DNA of 64,000 nucleotides from Flavobacteriales bacterium (lineage in GTDB: Bacteria; Bacteroidota; Bacteroidia; Flavobacteriales_E; Vicingaceae): contig PALM01000032.1 in NCBI GenBank assembly GCA_002706365.1, positions 124,001-188,000 of the forward strand. Direction: 5' to 3'. Shown piece after piece: positions 12,301-19,190 of this stretch. The position numbers and the translations under genes are program-made. Each line of letters opens with the position of its first letter. Within the stretch, counting starts at the first letter, position 1. The notes beneath the pieces are model-generated. The model searched no databases. It had not been told where the DNA came from and worked only from the letters and a program-made list of their open reading frames with translations.

Positions 12301-12644
12301 GTACATATGTGCTCACAGTTACAGACACCAATGGATGTAACTATATTGATTCCATAAGAGTGATCTATAATGAGGAATTGAGAATCCCATCAGGTATCTC
12401 TCCAAATGGTGATGGCAAGAACGATGTATGGAGAATTTCCGTATTAGAAGAGTTCCCGAATGCAAGTGTTCAGATCTTCAACCGTTGGGGAGAGCTGTTG
12501 TATGAGCAGCCTAATGGATATAAAGAACCATGGGACGGAACTTATAAAGGCAAGGCCCTTCCGGTAGGAACGTATTATTATGTGATCGATCTGAAGAGCG
12601 ATCGCTTTGAAACGATAACTGGCCCAATAACAATTGTGAAATAA
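3333..12644 (+). CDS. Giant SprB-repeat cell-surface adhesin with T9SS type B sorting domain
   Basis: A 3103-residue secreted protein. An N-terminal signal peptide (ends near KSHA, residue 23) and a short lead domain are followed by about 36 SprB repeats of 73-80 residues from about residue 117 to 2830. Each has the pattern C-N-G-x-x-D-G, S-G-G-T-x-P-Y-T-Y-x-W, L-x-A-G-T-Y-x-V-T-V-T-D, N-G-C. Two Ig/PKD-like domains and a CHU_C/gliding-associated C-terminal domain follow (SPNGDGKNDVW, FNRWGE, PVGTYYYVIDL). Such C-terminal domains direct export by T9SS and surface attachment. SprB itself is the mobile gliding adhesin of Flavobacterium, so this may be an adhesin for gliding or attachment; gliding is not proven. 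Repeats 23-35 alternate strictly between two types. Large minus-strand open frames inside the gene are artefacts of repeat codon bias. Confidence 0.93.
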   Translation: MKRFFRLLLFIGILLLGSYKSHALVIGAATSEQQPSCQGAFDGWVTIDSLITSPPTGPYVIRINTVPVQFFNVGDTVFNLTTQNYIITILDLADNSVAFAPVNFASSGLNAAAFSFPASCFGVCDGSASVAAIGGSTPYTFAWDDPLAQTTQVATNLCAGVYRVTVSDNNGCTVVDSTTVAEPPQILPNVVVTDVSCFGFSDGSATSTPSGGTGTFVGYAWSSSGNTTPTEGSLTAGTYTITVTDDDGCTGTQTFTVGQPAALAVNFSIVNVDCFSDSTGSITSNVSGGTTAYTFNWNDGPTTQNRTLIPSGTYTVTITDNNGCVLVDSATVIENPDINITLNVLQNNACFGDTDGRINGSWTGGSAPYSFDWSNLANGTGANSTINNLAAGTYTVTVTDNLGCTQVDSIAVTEQPQIQIAVDNVTDPSCNGDSDGSIGLTVSGGTPALTFGWNTTATTEDISSLGAGTYTLTVTDANGCTAVFDTTLNNPPLLTLVFDSLSNVSCNGLNDGYASVLPSGGTGAYTYNWSNIVSTAANPNLIAGTYTITVTDASGCTAVDSTTITQPAAISVAMGSTPASCAGINDGTAQSTPSGGTPPYTYLWAPGSQTTQNITNLAAGTYTVTVTDQNGCTERDSVVVGAPTAITINITPSNLACNGDNSGAALANVLGGNPPYTFLWDDPLAQTTNPASSLAAGTYRLTVTDNSGCTGVDSITLTEPAVLAGTLNTYDVSCGGVNDGAARVIASGGTLPYTYQWGPGNPTGQGTDSISGLAAGNYSLTLTDDNGCNTTFNFTINQSPPTFSIADSSVDPLCNGGNTGFIGLQISGGAAPFNYNWTPGPLPNQPNQPGLIAGTYNVTVTDNNGCTNTRSINLNQPSAINVIDSITDESCFPGNDGIITLIVSGGTPGYNYNWSPPLSNSPNQTGLSAGTYDVTITDLNACSVTGSYTVNAIGAPFTVSLIPNDVSCNGLSDGSILANTNPGGSNFRYTWSDIGPGASLRFPLSAGTYTVTVTDTLTGCFVIDSATVNQPPVIQSNLNITPDGCSSSGAGSVTSNPSGGNGAPFNFAWNTPGGTVSGNSVTNLSAGIYDVTITDNNGCTLVDTFTVSSVTSNIIPNDSVTDASCFGGCDGFIRLNPTGGVAPYFFAWSDLPIVSPNRSFLCAGNYTVTITGSDNCDTVLTLTVGQAPAISATINTTPDTCVQGVGGARATAITNGTPPYTFNWPFGGVAVGDSVRDLTAGNYNLTITDDDGCQSILPFTIGNDANFTVNLTTTPVSCSDGSDGTITVNVVNGTSPVTYDWTGGLSGPMPGNLRAGTYTITVTDAVGCGAIKSIQVIQPPKIEFLGVLTTPENCIPGNDGTGKANFIGGTPPYNYTWPAPGVGIGDSVSGLPAGNYNLTFADANGCDTIVNFTIGAAAAFNVNLTKVDASCNGAMDGSISLAVTGAVPPLTYNWSDIGLGPQNRTNLGAGVYVVTITDGTGCPEIASTAIREADAVIIDEIVVTDESCTPGFDGTATSVIQGGIPPYTYTWTGTTATTPGVTGLVAGTYELIVTDSAGCADTANYVIGTGSNITPNETITDASCFSFCDGQITLSPTGGIAPYTYNWTPIPGTTETLSNLCAGGYQVTITDNIGCSTIESFIVDEPNDMLATFTRTTESCVPGGDGTVSIDVSRGTQPYTYNWGSGNVPGNSIGFLNAGSYNVTVTDANACSKVFPYIIDPSSAITVSTVTTPASCGNNDGTITVSVANSTNPLTFDWSNISVGGADPINLAAGTYTVTVTDGNGCTDVETVTVIEDGNYPLNEVITDVSCNGDCDGDITLSPSGGVSPYTYLWDNNTTNFFRAGLCAGTYDVTVTDNTGCSTTGSFDVGEPPVLDANLTVVDESCNPGGDGSVTSTPLGGTAPFTYLWSPGGATSSSISSLGSGTYRVTVTDDNGCSVVDSADVASGGNIVLNEVINDANCNGNCNGDITLAPSGGSAPYTYLWDNNSNANNRTALCAGNYDVTVTDNFGCSTTRSFTVNEPAVLEANATATDESCFPRNDGTTNTSATGGTPPYTYLWSSGGATTTGLTGLNSGNYTVTVTDNNGCTDVETVTVNTGGSISLNETVISPTCFSDCDGSITLSPSGGSSPYTYLWDDNSTSFFRTSLCAGNYDVTVTDFFGCRRTATIAVTEPDSLQANMSSTAESCTPGADGTASSSALGGTPPYTYNWSPVAATTPGISSLNAGTYRLTITDDNGCFVVDSIVVNGGGNIQFNETIVDASCNGDCDGNISLSPSGGTAPYTYLWDDNSTNFFRAGLCAGTYSVTVTDNTSCSASTSFTVIEPAVLSSNLNSFDESCTPGNDGSATTAVSGGTPPYTYLWSPGGATTPGISSLNAGSYFVTITDNNGCVALDTAVINSGGNIQFNEIIDEASCNGTCDGRIRIFISGGTGPYAFLWNDNLTNSNRPGLCAGTYSLTVTDGTGCTKVGTFAVNEPPVLQANVGSVDESCAPGNDGRATTAATGGTAPYTYRWSPGGAVTPNLSGLSAGSYFVTVTDNNGCSDLDTAIVNSGGNIILNEIINDASCNGDCDGDITLNPSGGVAPYSFLWDDNTTNPSRTNLCAGSYDVTITDNIGCIAIRTVSVSEPDPLLANAVPVDEGCAGGDGSVGTSASGGTPPYTYLWSFGSATTPGISGLTAGSYTVTLSDNNGCTTIESVVVNTGGNFVLNEVTTGVSCNGECDGSIVLSPSGGVSPYTYLWDDNSTDSSRTGLCAGTYSVTITDATACAITRFLTLVDPPLITLTLNSSSVLICSSDCDGTADVSASGGTAPYTFNWDGGQTGSTPNDLCFGPNILTVTDAIGCTEQLTVNIAAIDTVDAQVPADNIICEGDSIELRGTVLGSTVTSFGWYLGDATTLLTNSLDTTILRPIGTYSFFLIATNGSCSDTTEYNPTVVPNPAIMVSPTINIYEDEVATLNISGKQASYLYNWSPAEGLNDSTLAEPTATLEESRTYVLTVTDTNGCNYIDSIRVIYNEELRIPSGISPNGDGKNDVWRISVLEEFPNASVQIFNRWGELLYEQPNGYKEPWDGTYKGKALPVGTYYYVIDLKSDRFETITGPITIVK
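8750..11680 (+). repeat. Higher-order A/B dimer array inside the adhesin gene
   Basis: Thirteen consecutive SprB repeats (numbers 23-35 by my count) alternate between type A (CNGDCDG ... LCAG, usually ending with a -EP- strand) and type B (V/TDESCxPGxDG ... GG-N-I-x-L/F-N-E). The unit is therefore a dimer of about 150 residues, or roughly 450 bases, repeated six and a half times. Coordinates are approximate to a few codons. Repeats 1-22 are more diverged and not strictly alternating, which suggests the array grew by duplicating dimers towards the 3' end. Confidence 0.8.
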
Positions 12645-12645
12645 G

Positions 12646-13569
12646 ATGTTGAAGCAACTACATAGACTGATTCTTACTGGATGCTTGCTGAGTCTGGGCT
12701 TCATCGCCATAGGTCAACAATTGCCTCAATACAGCCAGTATATTCTAAATCGATATGTGATCAATCCTGCCTCAGCGGGTAGTGAGCAATATTTCGTAGG
12801 ACAAACCAATTACCGTAATCAATGGGCTGGTATCAAAGATGCCCCATCTACATACATCTTAAGTGTAAATGGTCCATTAGCTAGTAATATGGGAATTGGT
12901 GGTTACCTCTTTTCGGATGTAACCGGCCCCACAAGAAGAAATGGCTTTAACTTCTCTTATTCATATATCATTCAGTTGAATGATGAGATCAGGTTATCTA
13001 TGGCGCTTAATGCAGGATTATTGCAATTCACAATTGACGGTACCGAGATCACTTTCGAAGAAGAGAACGATAATATTTTGGCTTCGGCTAGAGAAGATAA
13101 TTTTTTCCCAGATGCCGGATTTAGTATATACCTCTTTGGCCCTAATTACTTCTTCGGCGCTTCAGCACCTCAACTTATCAGGAATCAGTTGGATTTCGAG
13201 AAGTCGGTTGAAGATCCTACAGGTCGTTTAACATCTCATTATTTCATCACAGGTGGATATACTTATGAGATCAATGATGATTTTGATCTAGAACCATCAA
13301 TGATGCTGAAATATGTGCGTCCGGTTCCCATGCAATACGAATTCAGCGTGAGAGGAATCTATCAAGATATGGCTTGGTTAGGACTCTCATATAGAAAAAC
13401 GGATGCAATAGTCTTATTGGCTGGATATACTCTGCAGGATAATATATCTATAGGCTATGCCTATGACTTTATTCAGTCAAATATTGGCAACTACAGCAGT
13501 GGCTCACATGAGATCATGCTATCTGTGAAGTTCAATAAAAGAAAGAGTTCTATCCCCGACGAAGATTAA
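12646..13569 (+). CDS. PorP/SprF-family type IX secretion membrane protein
   Basis: A 307-residue outer-membrane protein with a signal peptide ending near AIGQQ. The opening of the mature part (LPQYSQYILNRYVINPASAG) is the hallmark of the PorP/SprF family. The rest is beta-strand rich, as expected for a small barrel. It starts two bases after the stop of the giant adhesin gene, so the two are surely cotranscribed. In Flavobacterium, SprF is needed to place SprB on the surface, and genes of this family often follow genes for type B-domain proteins. The natural inference is that it is the dedicated partner of the adhesin upstream. Confidence 0.92.
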   Translation: MLKQLHRLILTGCLLSLGFIAIGQQLPQYSQYILNRYVINPASAGSEQYFVGQTNYRNQWAGIKDAPSTYILSVNGPLASNMGIGGYLFSDVTGPTRRNGFNFSYSYIIQLNDEIRLSMALNAGLLQFTIDGTEITFEEENDNILASAREDNFFPDAGFSIYLFGPNYFFGASAPQLIRNQLDFEKSVEDPTGRLTSHYFITGGYTYEINDDFDLEPSMMLKYVRPVPMQYEFSVRGIYQDMAWLGLSYRKTDAIVLLAGYTLQDNISIGYAYDFIQSNIGNYSSGSHEIMLSVKFNKRKSSIPDED

Positions 13570-13583
13570 ATAGCTCCTCCAAA

Positions 13584-13880
13584 ATGGCAAACTTCCAAGA
13601 ACTGATCAATGGAGACACCCCGGTTTTAGTCGACTTCTTTGCAGAGTGGTGCGGCCCCTGCAAAATGATGCCTCCTATCTTACAAGAGGTTAAGAAAGAG
13701 CTAAAAGACCAAATACATATCATCAAGATCGATGTAGATAAGAATCAGAATGCTGCAGCTCATTATAGAGTGAGTGGAGTTCCTACTTTGATGATCTTTA
13801 AGAATGGCAAAAGTCTCTGGCGACAGTCAGGTGTTATTCCGGCCAATCAATTGATCCAACAGATCAAATCCCTGGCTTAA
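13584..13880 (+). CDS. trxA: thioredoxin
   Basis: A 98-residue cytoplasmic thiol-disulfide oxidoreductase. The redox site WCGPC is at residues 22-26 and the cis-proline segment GVPTLMIF follows near residue 75; length matches a single thioredoxin domain with no signal peptide. It lies 14 bases after the PorP/SprF gene and converges on the deacetylase gene with two bases between stop codons. The name trxA is by family; paralogues may exist elsewhere. Confidence 0.9.
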   Translation: MANFQELINGDTPVLVDFFAEWCGPCKMMPPILQEVKKELKDQIHIIKIDVDKNQNAAAHYRVSGVPTLMIFKNGKSLWRQSGVIPANQLIQQIKSLA

Positions 13881-13882
13881 GC

Positions 13883-14494
13883 TTATTGAGGCAAGCTGGC
13901 AAATTGAAAGCCTTCTTCACTTCTTTCCTTCAAGATTCGCTCAACAGCATACATCATTTTGGCAGCTGCTTTCTCACTATCGTGAAATAAGAGAATATCG
14001 CCTGCTTTGAGCTTGGAATTGGCATTTTCATAGCATTTTTCAGCGCTTACTGATGGATGGTAATCCATGCTGAGTGCAGACCACATCATGATCTTATACC
14101 TGCCCTTCAATGCTGCAATCTGAGCAGGTTTCATTTTTCCATATGGCGGTCGGAAATAGCGCGTTTGATATAGGTTTTGAAAATCTTGTACATCCTTTAG
14201 ATAAGACATATTGGTCGACTTCCAGCCATTTGTGTGCTTGTAAGTATGGTTCCCAATAGTATGCCCTTCCTCTAAGATCCTATCAAATAGCTCTGGGTTC
14301 TTTTCTATATTCTTCCCAACGCAAAAGAATGTAGCCTTGGCATTGTACTCTTTGAGTTTGTCTAATAGCTTGTCTGTAACTCCTATGACTGGCCCGTCAT
14401 CGAAGGTTAAGAATAATTGTTTTTGATCTGTCTTTACCTTCCATTTTAAAGATGGGTAAAGCGATCTGAGAATTGAAGCTGGATGGGTTATCAT
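13883..14494 (-). CDS. NodB-type polysaccharide deacetylase
   Basis: Removes acetyl groups from an N-acetylated glycan such as peptidoglycan or chitin-like polymers; the true substrate is unknown. NodB-domain motifs are clear: TFDDGP with metal and catalytic aspartates at residues 32-33, the HxxxH metal pair as HTYKH (83-87), and RPPYG. A longer frame extends upstream to 14536, but ATG 14494 follows the radA stop as TAA-g-ATG and gives the usual family N-terminus (MITHPASILRSLYPSLKW), so it is preferred. No signal peptide is obvious. Confidence 0.88.
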   Translation of the reverse strand: MITHPASILRSLYPSLKWKVKTDQKQLFLTFDDGPVIGVTDKLLDKLKEYNAKATFFCVGKNIEKNPELFDRILEEGHTIGNHTYKHTNGWKSTNMSYLKDVQDFQNLYQTRYFRPPYGKMKPAQIAALKGRYKIMMWSALSMDYHPSVSAEKCYENANSKLKAGDILLFHDSEKAAAKMMYAVERILKERSEEGFQFASLPQ

Positions 14495-14495
14495 C

Positions 14496-15863
14496 TTATC
14501 CAAATAGGTGAGCATACACCTCTTCGATCTTTCCAACAGGCACTAGCTCTATCCTTTTATGGTCGGAAGATAGCCCTTTTAGATTGTATTTGGAAATGAA
14601 GATCTTTTCAAAACCGAGCTTTTCAGCTTCCTGAATACGCTGATCGATCTTTTGAACTGCTCGTATTTCTCCCGACAAACCAACTTCTGCGGCAAAGCAA
14701 TACTTTGGTTTCAAAGGAACATCTTCATTGGAAGATAGCACTGCGGCAATCACTGCAAGGTCTATTGCCGGATCCTCTACTTTGATACCACCGGCTATAT
14801 TCAAAAAGACATCCTTGGCAGCAAGCCTGAAACCAGAACGTTTCTCCAACACCGCCAATAGCATATTCAACCTTCTTAGATCGAAGCCGGTTGCTGATCG
14901 TTGTGGTGTTCCGTAAGCAGCAGAACTAACCAATGCCTGAACTTCGATCAGCATTGGTCGCATACCTTCTAATGTTGCAGCCACACAGCTCCCACTCAAT
15001 TGCTCTTCACGATCCGATATAAGTATCTCAGATGGATTTTCTACCTGCACTAGACCTTTCCCCTGCATTTCATAGATTCCAATCTCATTAGTAGCTCCAA
15101 ATCGATTCTTTGAGCTTCGCAGAATGCGATACATATAATTGCGATCCCCTTCAAACTGTAATACCACATCTACCATGTGTTCAAGGACTTTCGGACCGGC
15201 TATGCTTCCCTCCTTATTGATATGACCTATTAAAAAGACCGGAGTATTGGTCTCCTTAGCAAATCGCATGAATTCAGCGGCACATTCACGTATTTGAGAA
15301 ATACTTCCAGCAGATGATTCTATCAATGAAGAGTGCATGGTTTGTATACTGTCGATCACCACAATATCCGGATTGATCTCGGGCAATTGCTGCATCACAT
15401 TCTGCATGGAAGTTTCCGAAAGCAATAGACTTTGATCATTATCGATACCAATACGTTCAGCTCTCATCTTGATCTGATGCTTGCTTTCCTCGCCGCTTAT
15501 ATAGAGCACCTTTATCCCAGTCCACTGCAAAGCCATTTGCAACAACAAAGTAGACTTCCCTATACCGGGTTCTCCTCCAAAAAGCACCAATGATCCTGGA
15601 ACTAAGCCTCCTCCTAAAACACGGTTCAATTCTTTGTCGGGACATTGATAACGGACTTCCTTTTGTCCTTCTATATCGACAATGGGAATGGCTTTTTCTG
15701 CCCTTTTTGAAGAAGGTCGCGAAGGAGTAGAAGTATCTGAAGCTTTCTGAATGATCTCCTCAACAAATGTGTTCCACTCTTTGCATGAGGGGCATTGACC
15801 TAGCCATTTACTAGCTTGGTGACCACAATTCTGACAGAAAAAAGCTTTTTTGAGTTTCGCCAA
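14496..15863 (-). CDS. radA: DNA repair protein RadA/Sms
   Basis: A 455-residue RecA-like ATPase that helps branch migration in recombinational repair. In order: a four-cysteine zinc finger (C10, C13, C24, C27), Walker A GEPGIGKST (97-105), the RadA signature KNRFG (252-256) and a Lon-protease-like C-terminal domain. Length is normal for the family. It sits in a minus-strand run reading panC, UPF0104, heptose adenylyltransferase-like, TPR protein, radA, deacetylase, and ends one base before the deacetylase start. Confidence 0.96.
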   Translation of the reverse strand: MAKLKKAFFCQNCGHQASKWLGQCPSCKEWNTFVEEIIQKASDTSTPSRPSSKRAEKAIPIVDIEGQKEVRYQCPDKELNRVLGGGLVPGSLVLFGGEPGIGKSTLLLQMALQWTGIKVLYISGEESKHQIKMRAERIGIDNDQSLLLSETSMQNVMQQLPEINPDIVVIDSIQTMHSSLIESSAGSISQIRECAAEFMRFAKETNTPVFLIGHINKEGSIAGPKVLEHMVDVVLQFEGDRNYMYRILRSSKNRFGATNEIGIYEMQGKGLVQVENPSEILISDREEQLSGSCVAATLEGMRPMLIEVQALVSSAAYGTPQRSATGFDLRRLNMLLAVLEKRSGFRLAAKDVFLNIAGGIKVEDPAIDLAVIAAVLSSNEDVPLKPKYCFAAEVGLSGEIRAVQKIDQRIQEAEKLGFEKIFISKYNLKGLSSDHKRIELVPVGKIEEVYAHLFG

Positions 15864-15874
15864 GCTAAGTGAAA

Positions 15875-16735
15875 TTAAAAGACGATCTCGATCTCTTTGC
15901 GTTTAGGTGCTCTTTTACCCGAACAAAAATCATTCACATTACGCGTGGCATTTGCATGATCCAAATTGGAAGCTCTTCTCCAATCTGCACAAGCTGCATC
16001 TTTGTCGCCCATTTCATACTGAGCCTCACCTCTGTAAAAATAAGCTCTTGCAAGATTCTCATCTCGCTTATTGATCACCTCAGTGAGATCCTTGATAGCC
16101 TCTTCATAATTCTCCATACCGAGCTTACTTAAAGCTATATTGATTCTACCATTGTTCAAGTTCGGATCTTTTTCCAATGCAGTTTCAAAGTCTTTTAAGC
16201 CCCCTTTGAAATCACCCAGCTCAGAAATCGCAGCTCCGCGATTGTAATATGCAGCCCCATTGTCGGGGTCCAATTCAATACATTTATCGTAGTCTTCTAT
16301 AGCGGCGTTATATCGCTCTAGCTCAGACTGGCAAAAGCCTCTGTAATAGTATAACTGAGCGTTATTGGGTTCTAGTTGTTCAGAGTGGTTGAAGTCTTTT
16401 ATAGCTGATTTGAATTCCCCTATGAAGATCTTCGCTGCTCCTCTTTTAAAATAAAGATCCGCAACCGTGTCGCTTAGCTTTTCCGCCTTATTATAATCTT
16501 GTATAGCTTCTTGATATCTCTCTTGTTTGTGTCTGCTATCCGCCAAGCCCATTTGAGCTTTGAAATTCTCAGTTTCAAGAGAAAGAGCCTTTTCATAGGT
16601 TTTTTCGGCAAGAATGAATTTCTCAGCATCATAATATTCCATTCCTTGTTTTAGAAGATCATTAATTGATTCTTCTTGCGCATAAATAGAAAATTGACAT
16701 AGAATTAGAAATGCGAGTATTAAAGTAGATCTCAT
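15875..16735 (-). CDS. Secreted tetratricopeptide-repeat protein
   Basis: A protein of about 286 residues with a cleavable signal peptide (MRSTLILAFLILCQFSIYAQ) and then roughly seven TPR motifs of about 34 residues, with repeated A-x-x-x-Y-N/D-K-A-x-x-L and A-x-x-Y-x-R-G patterns. TPRs bind other proteins; a periplasmic scaffold role is likely but no partner is evident. The open frame extends eight codons upstream, but ATG 16735 begins one base after the stop of the preceding gene (TGA-t-ATG) and starts the signal peptide cleanly. Confidence 0.85.
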   Translation of the reverse strand: MRSTLILAFLILCQFSIYAQEESINDLLKQGMEYYDAEKFILAEKTYEKALSLETENFKAQMGLADSRHKQERYQEAIQDYNKAEKLSDTVADLYFKRGAAKIFIGEFKSAIKDFNHSEQLEPNNAQLYYYRGFCQSELERYNAAIEDYDKCIELDPDNGAAYYNRGAAISELGDFKGGLKDFETALEKDPNLNNGRINIALSKLGMENYEEAIKDLTEVINKRDENLARAYFYRGEAQYEMGDKDAACADWRRASNLDHANATRNVNDFCSGKRAPKRKEIEIVF

Positions 16736-16736
16736 A

Positions 16737-17231
16737 TCAATCAGTTTTTGCTTTTTCAATTATAGTAGATGTAGAATATCCTTCAATGAAAGAAATCGTT
16801 TTGACTTCTCCTCCTTTCTGCAAGACGATCTCATGTCCAACGATATCTTCAATTGCATAATCAGCCCCTTTTACAAGCACATCGGGTTGGATGCTTTCAA
16901 TTAACTTCAATGGAGTGTCTTCGTCGAAAAATACAACCAAATCCACAAAATGCAATGCCGCCAAAATTGTAGCTCTGCTAAGTTCATCTTGTAGGGGTCT
17001 ATTCTTCCCTTTTCCTTGTCTTTGCACTGAGGCATCAGTATTCAAGCCAATCACTAATTTATGACCAAGGTCAGAAGCATTGGCAAGATACTCTATATGT
17101 CCGCGGTGAATAATATCAAAACAACCATTGGTGAATACGATCTTCTGCTCTTTGAATCTCCATCGATTCAAGAGCGCAGAAAGCTCATCTCGAGCCACAA
17201 TTTTATTCTGTATGATCTGTAGTTGCTTCAA
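16737..17231 (-). CDS. rfaE2: Heptose-1-phosphate adenylyltransferase-like nucleotidyltransferase (RfaE2/HldE C-domain type)
   Basis: A 164-residue cytidylyltransferase-fold enzyme. It has FTNGCFDIIHRGH with the HxGH nucleotide-binding motif at residues 42-45, plus the GKGKNRPLQDE loop typical of the ADP-heptose synthase C-terminal domain. The known family reaction is transfer of AMP from ATP to D-glycero-beta-D-manno-heptose 1-phosphate for lipopolysaccharide core. The kinase domain of HldE is absent, as in stand-alone RfaE2 proteins. The predicted start is TTG at 17231, overlapping the upstream gene by 29 bases; GTG 17198 is an alternative but loses residues that match relatives. Heptose use by this organism is not proven. 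Confidence 0.8.
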   Translation of the reverse strand: MKQLQIIQNKIVARDELSALLNRWRFKEQKIVFTNGCFDIIHRGHIEYLANASDLGHKLVIGLNTDASVQRQGKGKNRPLQDELSRATILAALHFVDLVVFFDEDTPLKLIESIQPDVLVKGADYAIEDIVGHEIVLQKGGEVKTISFIEGYSTSTIIEKAKTD

Positions 17232-18219
17232 CGTTATTATTTCGATTATACCACCTTAATAAAGGTATACTTAAAACTCCAAGTATTATGATCATCAATG
17301 TTTGCGAAGACCATAAGATCCATCCCAGAGCAAGGGCAGAGGTCTTTGAAATGCCATATAGCATTAAGGTTTCCATAATTGCTATCGGGAAAACCCCCAG
17401 ACCACCTTGAACAAATACTATGGATAAACTACCCATCACAAATGCTGCCAAAACAGCCGAAAAGGACGCATCAGCGGTTTCGTTCAGACTGAAAAAACAG
17501 ATATAAAACATACCAATATACATAATCCATATGAATAAGGTATGCAGTATAAAAGGCAATTTATTCTCCATGCGTAGGATGCTTAAAATGCCATCGTAAA
17601 TCCCTCTGAAAATCTCTCTGATCTTCATGAAAAAAGGGTTTGTTGACTTGCCCAACATGAAGAAAAAGAATGCTCCACCAGCCACAAGTACTACTATGGC
17701 CAAGATCAGGATGTTCCTTGGACTGAATTTTCCGGAACCCTCATCCAATAGGATGTACAGCTGATCCTTTAGCACATCCAACTCGGCAAATACAATACAA
17801 ACCATGATCAAAGCTAGAATAAGCAGATCTGCAACTCTCTCTGCCACTATGGTTCCAAATAATTTATTGAACGATAACTTTTCATATCGCCCCAATAATG
17901 CAGGTCTGGTTACTTCTCCCAATCTTGGCAAAGCATAATTGGCTACATAGCCAATCATTACAGTAAAAAAGCTATTCCAAAATTTAGGTGTCTTACCAAG
18001 AGGCTGAATGGTGTATTTCCAACGTTCTGCTCGACTTAAATGACTGAGCACGCCAAAGAGAGTAGACAGCAATATCCAGAAGTAATTGGCTTCTTTAAAT
18101 GCATTTACCAGCTCTGTTCGCTCGTCTTCTTCTAAGTCTTTGAAGACATACCAGATCAGGAATACACCAAATGCTAGTGGAATTGCAACTTTTAAAAAAG
18201 AGAGTAGGCGTTTTATCAT
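17203..18219 (-). CDS. Lysylphosphatidylglycerol synthase TM-domain / UPF0104 family membrane protein
   Basis: A polytopic inner-membrane protein of about 338 residues with some eight hydrophobic segments, carrying UPF0104-type features (NYALPRLGEVTRPALLGRYE and a Gly/Pro-rich FVQGGLGVFPIAIMETL). This is the flippase-like domain of MprF-related proteins without the synthetase half, so lipid or lipid-linked substrate movement is plausible but unproven. ATG 18219 follows the panC stop as TAA-g-ATG and is preferred to the upstream in-frame start at 18243. A panC, UPF0104, radA neighbourhood is familiar in Bacteroidota. Confidence 0.82.
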   Translation of the reverse strand: MIKRLLSFLKVAIPLAFGVFLIWYVFKDLEEDERTELVNAFKEANYFWILLSTLFGVLSHLSRAERWKYTIQPLGKTPKFWNSFFTVMIGYVANYALPRLGEVTRPALLGRYEKLSFNKLFGTIVAERVADLLILALIMVCIVFAELDVLKDQLYILLDEGSGKFSPRNILILAIVVLVAGGAFFFFMLGKSTNPFFMKIREIFRGIYDGILSILRMENKLPFILHTLFIWIMYIGMFYICFFSLNETADASFSAVLAAFVMGSLSIVFVQGGLGVFPIAIMETLMLYGISKTSALALGWILWSSQTLMIIILGVLSIPLLRWYNRNNNVEATTDHTE

Positions 18220-18220
18220 C

Positions 18221-19054
18221 TTATTTAATTGCGATATTATCAATTAATCTGACATCTCCACAATAAGCTGCGACAAATGCTCTTGGCATATCTGAATCAT
18301 CCCAACTATTCAGAGGCTTCATTGTGTATTGGTCTGCAATAGTAAAATATTCCGGCTTGAAGTTTTGTTTGAGTTTTTCGAAACATTGCTCGGCAAGTTC
18401 TATCGGAGGAATGTTTTTATCGTGATTCCTGCAAAACTGAAGTACTTCATAGATCTCAGAAGCCTGCTGGTACTGTTCTGCACTCAAATTATAGTTCCTT
18501 GAACTCATTGCAAGACCACTTTTATCGCGTATGGTCTCACATGGCACTACTTCTACATCATGCCCATATTTATCTACCAGCCAGCGGATAATTGCCAATT
18601 GCTGGTAGTCTTTTTCTCCAAAATACGCTCTACTTGGCTTTAGAATGTTAAAAAAGCGATGAATTACTTCCGCTACGCCCTGAAAATGCCCAGGTCTATA
18701 CTCTGCCTCCATTCCAACACCAATACTGCCAAAATCATAGTCTAAACGAGCCTCATCTTCATATATATCTTCTTTTCGAGGATTAAAGAGAATATCGCAA
18801 TGATGTTCGATCAACATCTCACAATCAGCCTGCATACGGTCTGGATAACTATCTAAATCCTCTATACGGTTGAATTGTAGCGGATTTACAAAGATGCTGC
18901 AAATGGTAAGGTCATTTTCACGAACAGAACGGTCGATCAGAGCAGTGTGCCCTTTATGCAAAGCCCCCATGGTAGGCACAAAACCGATAGAAGTCCATGT
19001 TTTCAGGCCTTCCAGGTAAGCTTTGATCGCCTTGGAGTGTTTAAATGTTTGCAT
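18221..19054 (-). CDS. panC: pantothenate synthetase
   Basis: Joins pantoate and beta-alanine with ATP in coenzyme A biosynthesis. Motifs: PTMGALHKGHTALI with the HxGH site at residues 33-36 of the chosen start, FVNPLQFN, FGEKDYQQL, and the KMSKS-like SGLAMSSRNYNLS loop. About 277 residues, normal length. An in-frame TTG lies at 19066, but the -7 element at 19078-19071 would start transcription near there, and ATG 19054 gives the usual N-terminus. First gene of the minus-strand operon running down to the deacetylase. Confidence 0.95.
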   Translation of the reverse strand: MQTFKHSKAIKAYLEGLKTWTSIGFVPTMGALHKGHTALIDRSVRENDLTICSIFVNPLQFNRIEDLDSYPDRMQADCEMLIEHHCDILFNPRKEDIYEDEARLDYDFGSIGVGMEAEYRPGHFQGVAEVIHRFFNILKPSRAYFGEKDYQQLAIIRWLVDKYGHDVEVVPCETIRDKSGLAMSSRNYNLSAEQYQQASEIYEVLQFCRNHDKNIPPIELAEQCFEKLKQNFKPEYFTIADQYTMKPLNSWDDSDMPRAFVAAYCGDVRLIDNIAIK

Positions 19055-19070
19055 ATGAATTCTCAAAAGC

Positions 19071-19078
19071 CAAAAATA
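19071..19078 (-). promoter_or_regulatory. -7 element for the panC operon
   Basis: Read on the minus strand, TATTTTTG fits TAnnTTTG. It lies 16 bases before the panC ATG, leaving a leader of about ten bases. Part of a divergent promoter region with the element at 19155. Confidence 0.5.
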
Positions 19079-19130
19079 GCATTTGTCGGTGGCTTCTTAG
19101 CTTTTATAAGCCTTTGAATTGTGCTTTAGC

Positions 19131-19162
19131 TTGCATAGTCACTGAATTTTTCCGTAATTTTG
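19131..19162 (+). promoter_or_regulatory. Promoter for the starch-synthase-like gene
   Basis: TAATTTTG at 19155-19162 fits the -7 consensus TAnnTTTG, with a TTG at 19131-19133 placed 21 bases upstream as a candidate -33. The predicted start of transcription is about 20 bases before ATG 19191. Confidence 0.5.
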
Positions 19163-19190
19163 TAGGGCTTTATTAACTAATGTTCCCTTT

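Noticed and set aside
14495-14536. Upstream part of the deacetylase frame overlapping radA
   Set aside because: ATG 14494 directly follows the radA stop and gives the normal family N-terminus.
15869-16132. Plus-strand frame of 87 codons opposite the TPR gene
   Set aside because: It is wholly antisense to well-formed TPR motifs and has no recognisable features.
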